Assembly (NCBI GenBank): GCA_004764695.1
Contig: SMSO01000031.1
Coordinates: 4,139,048-4,203,047 of the forward strand
Length of the DNA stretch: 64,000 nucleotides
Direction of reading: 5' to 3'
Source of the DNA: Schizochytrium sp. TIO01
Lineage: Eukaryota > Sar > Bigyra > Thraustochytrida > Thraustochytriidae
Part shown: one piece after another, positions 56,487 through 64,000 of the stretch
How the letters are laid out: every line of letters starts with the position of its first letter
Numbering within the stretch: position 1 is the first letter of the stretch
Position numbers and translations under genes: made by a program
The notes under the pieces: model-generated
What the model was told of the DNA's origin: nothing
The model's input: only the letters and a program-made list of their open reading frames with translations
Database searches by the model: none

Positions 56487-59400
56487 CTAGCGCTTTTGGA
56501 GCAGTTGGAGTAAATCTAAAGCCTTCACCGAAAGATTGATCTTAGCAATGACACGATCCTCGCGATCAAATATCTCTAGATCCTCTTTCTCAATGTCACG
56601 CATCTCCTCAAGAAGATCAACAAAATCAATACGAGTTTGACCGAGAGTTTTGGTACGCCCTGAAGGCTTAACACCAAGAAGTTCTACCTCGAGATATGCC
56701 TTGCCAGATTTTACTGCACTCTTCATCAGCTTGCGAGCACGAGATCCAGGAAGCATCTCCACATACTTGACTTGATCACATTTGACCGTTTGTCTCTTAT
56801 GCGTGCCAGAGCATGACGCAGCGGAGGTCCGCACGATTTCTTCCCCTGGAAAACGAAATTGAAGAAAGACACGTTCCAAATCTGTCTGCAACTTTCCTAA
56901 CTTGATTGTTTGTACATGTAATTTAATACTTGCCTCTGAACTTGGTTGCGATTCCTGGTGCTCTGAGGCCGCGTCTTTACCTCGTTTGCTACTCGCCTTA
57001 CTATCCTTGCTTCCGCTACGAGACTTCCTCGAGCCTCCAGCCTCGCTCTGTTTGCTTCCATCACCAGTTGCAAAATCTACAAATTCATCATAGGAAATGA
57101 ATCCGTCGCCGTCTTGATCAAACATGTCAATAATCAATCGAATTTCGGAATCACCCAAATCAAATTTTAGACGCTCCAAGCCTTTTTGAAACGCTCTTCC
57201 TGAAATCAAGCCATTCTCATCTTGATCAAAATGACGAAATGCCTTTCGTAGAGAAGCTACACGGCCTAGCATTCGACGGAACTTGTCTGCTACTTCCTCC
57301 GCCGTAGCTTCATCCTCTGGTGCAATCGCTCGCAAAAAGTCTCGATAACGTACGCGCATGTCTTTGCCTGCAAATCTCTCGATCAAGAGGCGCACGTGTT
57401 CTGGCTGAACATCAAAATTAAGCTGTTGTAGGCCTCGACGAAAGTCGTCCGCGTCAATAAAACCAGCGTAATGTGGATCGAAATGCTCAAACGCCTGACG
57501 GTACGCAACACCCTTTTTATGTGCTTTGCGAACTAGAGAGCGGAGTTCCTCGGCAATTTTATCTGCTTGTCGATCAATTTCTCGGCGTGCACCAGAGGGC
57601 AATACGGATGCATCCTCTCCCTGTGCAAACGAAATAAACTCTTCAAAGCTTATTCGACCATCGCCGTCAATATCAAACTTGTCCAGCAAGGCGCGAACTT
57701 CTGAATCGCTCAACTCAAACCTCAAGGCCTCAAGCCCAGAACGAAAGGCCTCTCGTGATACATAACCCTTTGCATCAGGCTCAAAGTGGCGAAATGTCTT
57801 TTGAAGACCTCCTCGACCATAGTGCAAGACGCGCTTTTGAATCTGCTCGCGAAGTTTTTCTGCGACCGTCTCTACATACGCAACGTCTGCGGGAACGCAT
57901 TCACGAAGAAAGCGGCGATACTTGATCGTTCGATGCTTTGAGCCTGCGAATCGCTTGAACATTTCTGTTAGTTGGCGCTTGTTTAACCTAAAATCAAGCT
58001 CCTCAAGACCTGTCTTGAAATCCTCATATGAGATTTGTCCTGAATAATCCTTATCAAAGTGTTCGAACGATGTTCGATAGTCCACACCTCGAAGATGGGC
58101 TTGATGAAGTAAATGTTGGAGCTTTACAATAAGTGCATCGATTGATTCGTCGCCAGCACCCTGCTCAGATACTTGCGTTCGTTCAGGTAACAGAGATCCA
58201 CTGTCCCTTGCACTATGGCTCTCCGCAACAGCGTTCGCCAAGCCTCCGGATATAAAATCAATACACTCTTGGACATCTACATTGCTGGCTGTACCAGCGA
58301 ATGTAAAACAGTCAGCCAGTAAATGAGCATCACGCTCGTCTATACCAAGTTGCGCCTCAATAAGTTGGTTAATAAACAATGACTTTGAGCAAACACCACC
58401 AACTCCTGGGGACAAAAGTTGTTGAAGCATAAGTGACCGAGCCTGTAGACCCTTGCGAAGTCGATCAGCAATGGTTACTGCCTGTCGCGCAAGCTTCACG
58501 CAATGTTCAAACCAATCGATCACATCGGAGAGCTTCGCGCTTCCTGCACCATCAGGGTCATAACGCACCACGATACGTGAAACGTCGTCTCGTCCTAACG
58601 GAAGGCCCATCTTCTTGCACGCGCTTCGCAGCCCATGGCGATCAATTGAACCTGTACCATCTTCGTCAAACTTCCGAATTTCCTTCTTTGGTTCCTTTGA
58701 CCACTCTCCAGTCAGAACGCTTGACATAATAAGCTTGCGGACCATACGCTCAAGTTGTGGCGCAAATTCTGGGTCCTGCATAAAGCTAGCAAACTCGCCG
58801 AAAGAGACTTTCCCATTCCCAGACACGTTGATGTATTGAAAAAGCGCAATAATGTCTTGATCTGTTGCCTCCAATGCCAAATCTTGAACAGCACGCTGCC
58901 ATGCAGCCAGGTCAAAGTGACCCTTGCGCCGACGATCGAAATGAGTAAACGGAACTCTAATATTACCTTGGAGACCAACTTGTTCAGCTACCATGGCCCG
59001 AACCTGCTCGCCAAGCGCAGCCACTGCTAGTGTATAAGTATTTTCCGCTTCGGCAACATGCATTACACGGGCAAACTCTATTGCTCCAGTGCTCTCAATA
59101 TCGAGAGCTGTGGCCAGATCCTCAAAATTGTCAAGCGGGATAGTGGGATCCACCTTATGCAAGGCGGCCAAAAATGGGTCTTTTCGAAGAGTTGTATCTT
59201 GAGGTTTGGCCCCATGGTGTGCAAAGAGTGCACGAAAGTTGACTCCACGACGACGTCCAGAGTAAACGAGACGCTTCATAAGCATAACCTGATGGTCTGT
59301 GAGCTGACGTTTTGCAGGTCTCGGAGTTGAAGAGGGTGATTGAGGGTCTCCCGGTCCCATGCTAGAGGTCTGCTGCTCAACCGCATGTACAAACTCCTCA

Positions 59401-59540
59401 TAAGAAATACGACCATCTGTATTTTGATCAAAGCGCTCAATAAGTGCATGGATTTCTGCGGGGCCAAGGTCAAACTGCAATGCTGCAAGGCCCTGCTCAA
59501 ATCCGTTAAACGTTAACGAGCCAGAATCAGCGTGTTCCTT
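56487..59540 (-). CDS. RPGRIP1L-like cilium transition-zone protein, C-terminal part: EF-hand array and RPGR-interacting domain
   Basis: The open frame runs to 56487 and extends upstream of its first ATG (59480) to about 59561, overlapping the end of the 5' part by some 20 nt in a different frame. Motifs continue across the break (EHFKEHADSGSLTF is an EF-hand start), so I read both parts as one gene. Residues 1-780 contain about eleven EF-hand loops. Some are canonical (DQNTDGRISYEEF, DKDYSGQISYEDF, DIDGDGRISFEEF, DQDGDGFISYDEF) and others have lost calcium ligands (DRRRKGHFDL). A Ser/Lys linker follows, then residues about 845-990 (IKLHVQTIKLG, KAYLEVELLGVKP, TRIDFVDLLEEM) form a C2-like domain matching the C-terminal RPGR-interacting domain of RPGRIP1/RPGRIP1L. 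The last domain call is the least certain part. Confidence 0.8.
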   Translation of the reverse strand, partial: KEHADSGSLTFNGFEQGLAALQFDLGPAEIHALIERFDQNTDGRISYEEFVHAVEQQTSSMGPGDPQSPSSTPRPAKRQLTDHQVMLMKRLVYSGRRRGVNFRALFAHHGAKPQDTTLRKDPFLAALHKVDPTIPLDNFEDLATALDIESTGAIEFARVMHVAEAENTYTLAVAALGEQVRAMVAEQVGLQGNIRVPFTHFDRRRKGHFDLAAWQRAVQDLALEATDQDIIALFQYINVSGNGKVSFGEFASFMQDPEFAPQLERMVRKLIMSSVLTGEWSKEPKKEIRKFDEDGTGSIDRHGLRSACKKMGLPLGRDDVSRIVVRYDPDGAGSAKLSDVIDWFEHCVKLARQAVTIADRLRKGLQARSLMLQQLLSPGVGGVCSKSLFINQLIEAQLGIDERDAHLLADCFTFAGTASNVDVQECIDFISGGLANAVAESHSARDSGSLLPERTQVSEQGAGDESIDALIVKLQHLLHQAHLRGVDYRTSFEHFDKDYSGQISYEDFKTGLEELDFRLNKRQLTEMFKRFAGSKHRTIKYRRFLRECVPADVAYVETVAEKLREQIQKRVLHYGRGGLQKTFRHFEPDAKGYVSREAFRSGLEALRFELSDSEVRALLDKFDIDGDGRISFEEFISFAQGEDASVLPSGARREIDRQADKIAEELRSLVRKAHKKGVAYRQAFEHFDPHYAGFIDADDFRRGLQQLNFDVQPEHVRLLIERFAGKDMRVRYRDFLRAIAPEDEATAEEVADKFRRMLGRVASLRKAFRHFDQDENGLISGRAFQKGLERLKFDLGDSEIRLIIDMFDQDGDGFISYDEFVDFATGDGSKQSEAGGSRKSRSGSKDSKASSKRGKDAASEHQESQPSSEASIKLHVQTIKLGKLQTDLERVFLQFRFPGEEIVRTSAASCSGTHKRQTVKCDQVKYVEMLPGSRARKLMKSAVKSGKAYLEVELLGVKPSGRTKTLGQTRIDFVDLLEEMRDIEKEDLEIFDREDRVIAKINLSVKALDLLQLLQKR

Positions 59541-62500
59541 AAAATGCTCGAAAGGAAGCTGTCATGTCTCCCTCTGCTGCGGCCGCACGGTTCATTATGA
59601 GTCGACACAACTTTCGAAATACAGCATCAACGTATTCCTGGTTGCCTTCCTGTTCTTGTAGGTATTTCCTATAGACTACAAAACCGTCGCTATCAAGAAT
59701 AGACTCGATCTTGCCATTATACTCGATACCAACTTGACCAAGAGCTGACTGAAAGGCATCTTGGGAAAGCCGTCCATTAAAATTAACATCGCGGGATTCT
59801 AGCGCATTTCGAAGAGTTCGCAATTCCTCACGAAGAAGAATTTCTTTGCCCGACGATGCAGACCGTCCAGAATCTCGAGGAGAGAGAGAAATATCTGGGG
59901 AATTCGCGTGAGTTGAGCTAGCACCTTCCTGTAACACCTTGGCAAATTCTAAATACTGGATGAACCCATCACCATCACGGTCAAACTGTTCAAACAGCGC
60001 AATAAGTTCTTCTCCATCTAGTTGCTCCATACCAAGTTGCCCCAATGCTGCTTGAAAGTCTTTGCGGGAAACTTCACCCTTCTTTGCAGGATCAAAATGC
60101 TGGAAAACAGTTGTGATGCGCGAATGTTGGCCCAGCTGACGTAACTTTTCAACCACATCCCGAGCCGCTGCGCGTTTCACGGTGCACCAATCAACAAATG
60201 ATCGGTAGTCAATATCGCTGCCTACAATGAATATATTTTGAATTGCGTGGATCTCTTCATATGTGAGAGGTAAACCTAGCATTGTACAGGACCGCTCAAA
60301 CATTCCCGGCGGGATCTTGCCCGTGCGCGTCCAATCATAATGCTCAAATGGCCCATGCAATGTAACACCAGCAGTAAGTGCGTTACGAACAATATTTTGA
60401 AGACGTTTTCGGGCGCCTAGTAACGTCTGTTGATCTACTGACAAATTCGGCGGGTTGGTAGCCTTGTCGCTATCAGGTTCTTGCATAAATTTGACAAAGT
60501 CTTTATACAATACACGCCCTTTTCGCTTAGGGTCAAATCGTGCAAATAGAGCACTTGCTTCTTTGTGATTAATATCAATCCGAAGGCTACGTAAGGTTTG
60601 AGAAAACTCAGACCTCGAGATCTCGCCATCATTATTTTTATCAAAATGTTGAAAAGCATCAGCGATGTTGATCCCAGATGCTACCAGACGGCGCAACAGA
60701 TCACGTAGGCGATTTTCCAAACTGCGAAGGGCTATAGCAATTGGCTGGCCCTGCGCAAATCTCACGAACGCCCGGTAATCCACTTCGCCATTGCTGTTCG
60801 TGTCAAATATATCTGTAAGCGTTTTGATATCATAGGAATTCAACGCCGCGATGTGCAAGCGTAGAGTTTTGGCAAAATCGCGACGCGATACCACACCTTG
60901 ACGAGAAAGGTCAGCTTCGTTGAATATGTGCTCTGATTGGACCTGAAGAAGCGCATTACAAACCTGAAAGGTCAAACCAGACACATTGCGTGCCTGAAAG
61001 CGGGCAAACCGAACAAACTCATTATAGTCGACTTGGGCACGCTGTTGCTGTATATCAGGGCTGCTGGCTGCATCCCTGCTTGTAGTTGCTGCATCCGGGT
61101 CAACAATAAAGTGTTTTGCAAGAGCCATCGCATGCGAAGTCATCAGGCCAAGATCGCATTCCATGATTCCACGGACAAAATGAGGAATTGAAACATACCC
61201 TGAGCGATTTTTATCACGGTTGGAGAATGCTAAGCGGATATCGAAACCACTTTGTTTCTGAGAAAGACCTTGTCGCAAAAGATCTTCGGCATCGACAAGA
61301 GCAACATTCTCCAAAAGCTTCTCTGGTTCCTTCTCCTTCATCAAAGCTCGAGTGCGGTAGCTACGGTATGTTGATTGAAGTTTGGTAGCTTGGGAATCTG
61401 CATTATTGCCATATAAGCTTTGAAGTGACTCATGCTCTGCCAAGGAGTAGCCATATACGGCATCGGTGGCCTGTGAAGCACGAGCTAGTCTCTCTTGAAA
61501 TTCTAGTTTCTTACGTTCATACTCCTGAATATGCGCTGGTTGTGTGGGCGAAGTAATTTCTTGTTCTTCATATCGCTTTTTTCGAGAACCTTCCTTTGCT
61601 CGATGCGTCTCGTCTGGCCCAACTCGTGTTGGCTCGTCAACACCAGTATCATCGCCATGGCCATTGTGTTCCAGAAAATCAGGTTCCTCACGTGGATCGC
61701 CTCCGAGCAACTCGTGTTCTTGAAGGCGGAAGCCAAGCTCGTGCAGAGCTCGACAGAAGTCGCGCTTGCTGAGCAGGCCTTCTACTTGACGACGCTTAAA
61801 GGGGTTTTCCAAATCAGTTTCCCTAGCAATAAGTGTGCGCAATGCTTTCACCGTCTTTTGCTCAGCAGCCGTAGGAGTTTCCATAGCACGAAGAAAGTCT
61901 TCGTAAGAGATCCGCCCTTGTCGGTTTTCATCGACAATAAGGAGAAATCTGTCAAAGTCTTCCTCCCGTAGAGAGAAGTCAAATTCCTCCAGCACGGAAC
62001 GAATATCTGCTGGCGCAATGAACCCGTCACTATTGCTATCCAAGTTCTGCATAGCCACTCGTAAATCAACACCACTATCTTCCGCCTTCTCTAGGATACG
62101 GTTAAGACGAACACGGATAGCTTGTACTCCATCATCTGCAAGTCGCAAAAATCGTCGCCAGTCTACAGCTCCTCCATGATCAAAGCGTTTCACGAGTGTT
62201 TGTACATGTTCCTCACTGAGAGACATGATGTCAGAAGTACCAGCTTGTTCGACAGTAACCAATGGTGAACGCCAGGCGATTCGAACTTGGAGACTTCCAG
62301 CATCTCTTCCATCTGCATCACGAAGCGGAAACTTTCCTGAAATAGCTTTGCCTTGAGCCAATTTAGCAAGAGGTACCACAGTCTTTCCAAGAAGTCCATC
62401 AAAACCATCCCCTTCAAAAGCATTGTCATCATCGTCGTCGTCATCGAGAACATTGATCTCAAGTTTCTCACGCTCAAGGTAGCGTAAGATCTTATCATCC

Positions 62501-64000
62501 ACTAATAAAGGAAACGGAGCTCGAAAGTCATAAACGGGATCAGATGTAGACTGAAGAATGGGAGTGAATGTGTCCGGAAATGAAAGAAGCTGAAAATGCA
62601 CGAACGGGCTTGGAAGTGCTCTATCTTTGGTTGGTAAACCTTCACATGCAATAACAGTAATTTCAAGCTGGTTTTGAGCCTTCGCACGAGCAATCGCGAC
62701 TTCTTCGTGTTCTTCCTCCACGGTTTTGAGCCTCTCAATTCGCTCACGTTCGCCAGGAACTTCGCGCAGGTATGTTTCAAAGAGTGTCTCGATAGGGAGG
62801 GCGAGACGAATACAAATCTTGAAAGTGCCAATCACTGATCCATCTCGTACACTGATGATTTGAGCGTCCTCCACTTGCCACTTGCCGTTGCCTTGCAACA
62901 AGGGACGCATCGATAGAGATGTTTGCCCTAAAAGCTCAAAATCTCCGTGGCGCGTGCGGTTAAGCTCCAGCGTGAGTGTTTCGCTTGCTAAATAACGAAG
63001 TAAAAAGTGATCAACGGTGACGCGGTACGTTGCGGCAAAGTTGAAATTCGGGTGCAACCCCGTAACCAAAGGAGATGTTTGTGTTTCGTAATCATAGAAA
63101 TCAAGCATCACGAATGTTGTCGCGCCATATTCAAGTTTGTGCTCATCTAAATTGGCTTGCTGGATCCAGATCTCAATGAGATTCTCGCCTGGTCCAAAAT
63201 CAGATGCAGATGCTGCGAGCGATGCAATGCTGATTGCATCATCACCAGTGTCAACAGAACGAGGCGAACCTGGTGCATCTCGAGAGATTTGCTGCTTCTT
63301 AGCCTTTTTGAGCAGTTGCTTGACCTGAGCTTCAAGAGCATGAATTTTCTGCAGCCTTCGGGCGCATAAATTTTCATAATCATCAAGTTTTCGCAGTAGC
63401 TCATTGTTACTACCCTTGAGTTTACGCTGCAGGTCCGTGATTTCATCGTTAAGGTCTCGGTTAATTGAGGTCTGGGCTTTGAGCATCCTCTCTGTCATTT
63501 CGAGCTCACGGCAAGTGTTAAGATGTGCGACTTGCAAATCTTGAAGCTTACGGTCACTAGTAGGTGCGGTTTCAAGAAAATCAACTTGACCCATAGATTC
63601 TTTGCTTCGTTTAATCATTGTTAGAGCGCGCTCAAGTTCACTAGAATCAACACCAGCCTCGCCGCTGTAAAGCCGCATTTTGTCTTCAAGGACACTCGAT
63701 CCCCGTTCGAGCTGCTCGAGCTTCAATTTAAGAGCATGATTCTCCTTTGCAAGCTGGTCCCGCTGATTGCAGAGTTGTTCCGAGCTAGATTTGAGAGCTA
63801 ATATTTCTGCGTGATGCATCTTTGCAGTTTCTTTGAGATGCTCGATCTGTACTTTTTGTTGCCGATCTGCTCGTTCTAGACCGAGTAGTTTATCGACTTT
63901 GGATCGAGACTCAAAGGCATCATTGATAAATGGACTCTCACATAATGCTGTAATACGATGCTCAAGGGTTTGTATTTCCTCTTTTGCTGCAGCAAGCTCC
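59539..64000 (-). CDS. RPGRIP1L-like cilium transition-zone protein, N-terminal part: coiled coil, two C2 domains, EF-hands; runs off the right edge
   Basis: The frame is open from the window edge at 64000 to a stop at 59539. The first Met in the window (63819) is internal, because about 60 coding residues precede it (CESPFINDAFESRSKVD, LLGLERADRQQKVQ), which resemble RPGRIP1L coiled coil. Numbering from 63819: coiled coil 1-180; first C2 domain about 212-342 (NLIEIWIQQANL, TTFVMLDFYDYETQTSPLV, the hallmark RPGRIP1/RPGRIP1L C2); second C2 about 382-530 (QLEITVIACEGLP, SPFVHFQLLSFPDT). From about 550 to the end come some ten EF-hand-like loops (DSNSDGFIAPAD, DENRQGRISYEDF, DTNSNGEVDYRAF, DKNNDGEISRSEF, DRDGDGFIQYLEF) and one IQ-like helix (LQSTYRSYRTRALM). 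In animals RPGRIP1L organises the ciliary transition zone. The EF-hand array is not part of the animal protein. Confidence 0.85.
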   Translation of the reverse strand, partial: ELAAAKEEIQTLEHRITALCESPFINDAFESRSKVDKLLGLERADRQQKVQIEHLKETAKMHHAEILALKSSSEQLCNQRDQLAKENHALKLKLEQLERGSSVLEDKMRLYSGEAGVDSSELERALTMIKRSKESMGQVDFLETAPTSDRKLQDLQVAHLNTCRELEMTERMLKAQTSINRDLNDEITDLQRKLKGSNNELLRKLDDYENLCARRLQKIHALEAQVKQLLKKAKKQQISRDAPGSPRSVDTGDDAISIASLAASASDFGPGENLIEIWIQQANLDEHKLEYGATTFVMLDFYDYETQTSPLVTGLHPNFNFAATYRVTVDHFLLRYLASETLTLELNRTRHGDFELLGQTSLSMRPLLQGNGKWQVEDAQIISVRDGSVIGTFKICIRLALPIETLFETYLREVPGERERIERLKTVEEEHEEVAIARAKAQNQLEITVIACEGLPTKDRALPSPFVHFQLLSFPDTFTPILQSTSDPVYDFRAPFPLLVDDKILRYLEREKLEINVLDDDDDDDNAFEGDGFDGLLGKTVVPLAKLAQGKAISGKFPLRDADGRDAGSLQVRIAWRSPLVTVEQAGTSDIMSLSEEHVQTLVKRFDHGGAVDWRRFLRLADDGVQAIRVRLNRILEKAEDSGVDLRVAMQNLDSNSDGFIAPADIRSVLEEFDFSLREEDFDRFLLIVDENRQGRISYEDFLRAMETPTAAEQKTVKALRTLIARETDLENPFKRRQVEGLLSKRDFCRALHELGFRLQEHELLGGDPREEPDFLEHNGHGDDTGVDEPTRVGPDETHRAKEGSRKKRYEEQEITSPTQPAHIQEYERKKLEFQERLARASQATDAVYGYSLAEHESLQSLYGNNADSQATKLQSTYRSYRTRALMKEKEPEKLLENVALVDAEDLLRQGLSQKQSGFDIRLAFSNRDKNRSGYVSIPHFVRGIMECDLGLMTSHAMALAKHFIVDPDAATTSRDAASSPDIQQQRAQVDYNEFVRFARFQARNVSGLTFQVCNALLQVQSEHIFNEADLSRQGVVSRRDFAKTLRLHIAALNSYDIKTLTDIFDTNSNGEVDYRAFVRFAQGQPIAIALRSLENRLRDLLRRLVASGINIADAFQHFDKNNDGEISRSEFSQTLRSLRIDINHKEASALFARFDPKRKGRVLYKDFVKFMQEPDSDKATNPPNLSVDQQTLLGARKRLQNIVRNALTAGVTLHGPFEHYDWTRTGKIPPGMFERSCTMLGLPLTYEEIHAIQNIFIVGSDIDYRSFVDWCTVKRAAARDVVEKLRQLGQHSRITTVFQHFDPAKKGEVSRKDFQAALGQLGMEQLDGEELIALFEQFDRDGDGFIQYLEFAKVLQEGASSTHANSPDISLSPRDSGRSASSGKEILLREELRTLRNALESRDVNFNGRLSQDAFQSALGQVGIEYNGKIESILDSDGFVVYRKYLQEQEGNQEYVDAVFRKLCRLIMNRAAAAEGDMTASFRAF

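Noticed and set aside
1-64000. tRNA or rRNA genes
   Set aside because: I scanned by eye for the T-loop signature on both strands and found no convincing cloverleaf or rRNA segment; a covariance-model search was not possible.

Overview
The window is nuclear DNA of a microbial eukaryote with few introns. The gene set best fits a flagellated stramenopile such as a thraustochytrid or labyrinthulid. The reasons are a transition-zone cilium protein (RPGRIP1L type) with a huge EF-hand insertion, a probable basal-body coiled-coil protein, a short coronin, a Grx3/4-type glutaredoxin, an APC3 subunit, a cysteine-rich protein with EsV-1-7-like repeats (a family known from brown algae, oomycetes and their viruses), and canonical GT-AG introns. 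The lineage is an inference; no rRNA or tRNA gene was found to fix it.

Layout. 1-9.5 kb is a compact minus-strand block: the 5' part of APC3/CDC27 (runs off the left edge), an unrecognised three-exon gene with repeated HP/NP-G motifs, a SETD3/LSMT-type SET methyltransferase and a four-helix membrane protein. 9.5-13.7 kb is gene-free and full of simple repeats, including a 35-copy AAAGT array. 13.7-24.4 kb is plus-strand: a RING-CH (MARCH-type) membrane E3 ligase, about 3 kb of decayed sequence with gene fragments (an aldo/keto reductase piece and a likely ribosomal protein S24 piece), coronin, a two-exon Trx-Grx-Grx-Grx protein and a mitochondrial-type aldehyde dehydrogenase. 24.4-31.9 kb is minus-strand: a disordered Ser/acidic protein whose 3' end overlaps the ALDH 3' end, a BBOF1-like coiled coil and a Gln-rich protein. 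32-50.4 kb is an 18-kb gene-poor island crowded with many different tetranucleotide microsatellites. 50.4-53 kb holds the EsV-1-7-like/AT-hook protein, whose C-terminal domain is shared with the Gln-rich protein across the island. 56.5-64 kb holds the RPGRIP1L-like gene, which runs off the right edge.

Main discovery. Three decayed copies of one IS607-type transposon family lie at 28.8-29.7 kb (minus), 44.1-44.8 kb (plus) and 46.8-48.0 kb (plus). They share a 5' leader, a tnpA start context and a 3' tail. Between these they keep different remnants of a serine recombinase (TnpA) and of a TnpB/Fanzor-type nuclease, including the C-terminal zinc ribbon. The conserved 3' tail sits where TnpB/Fanzor elements encode their guide (omega) RNA. 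Other points of note are three +1 frame breaks in otherwise well-preserved genes, all between 51 and 60 kb and at or next to short homopolymers.
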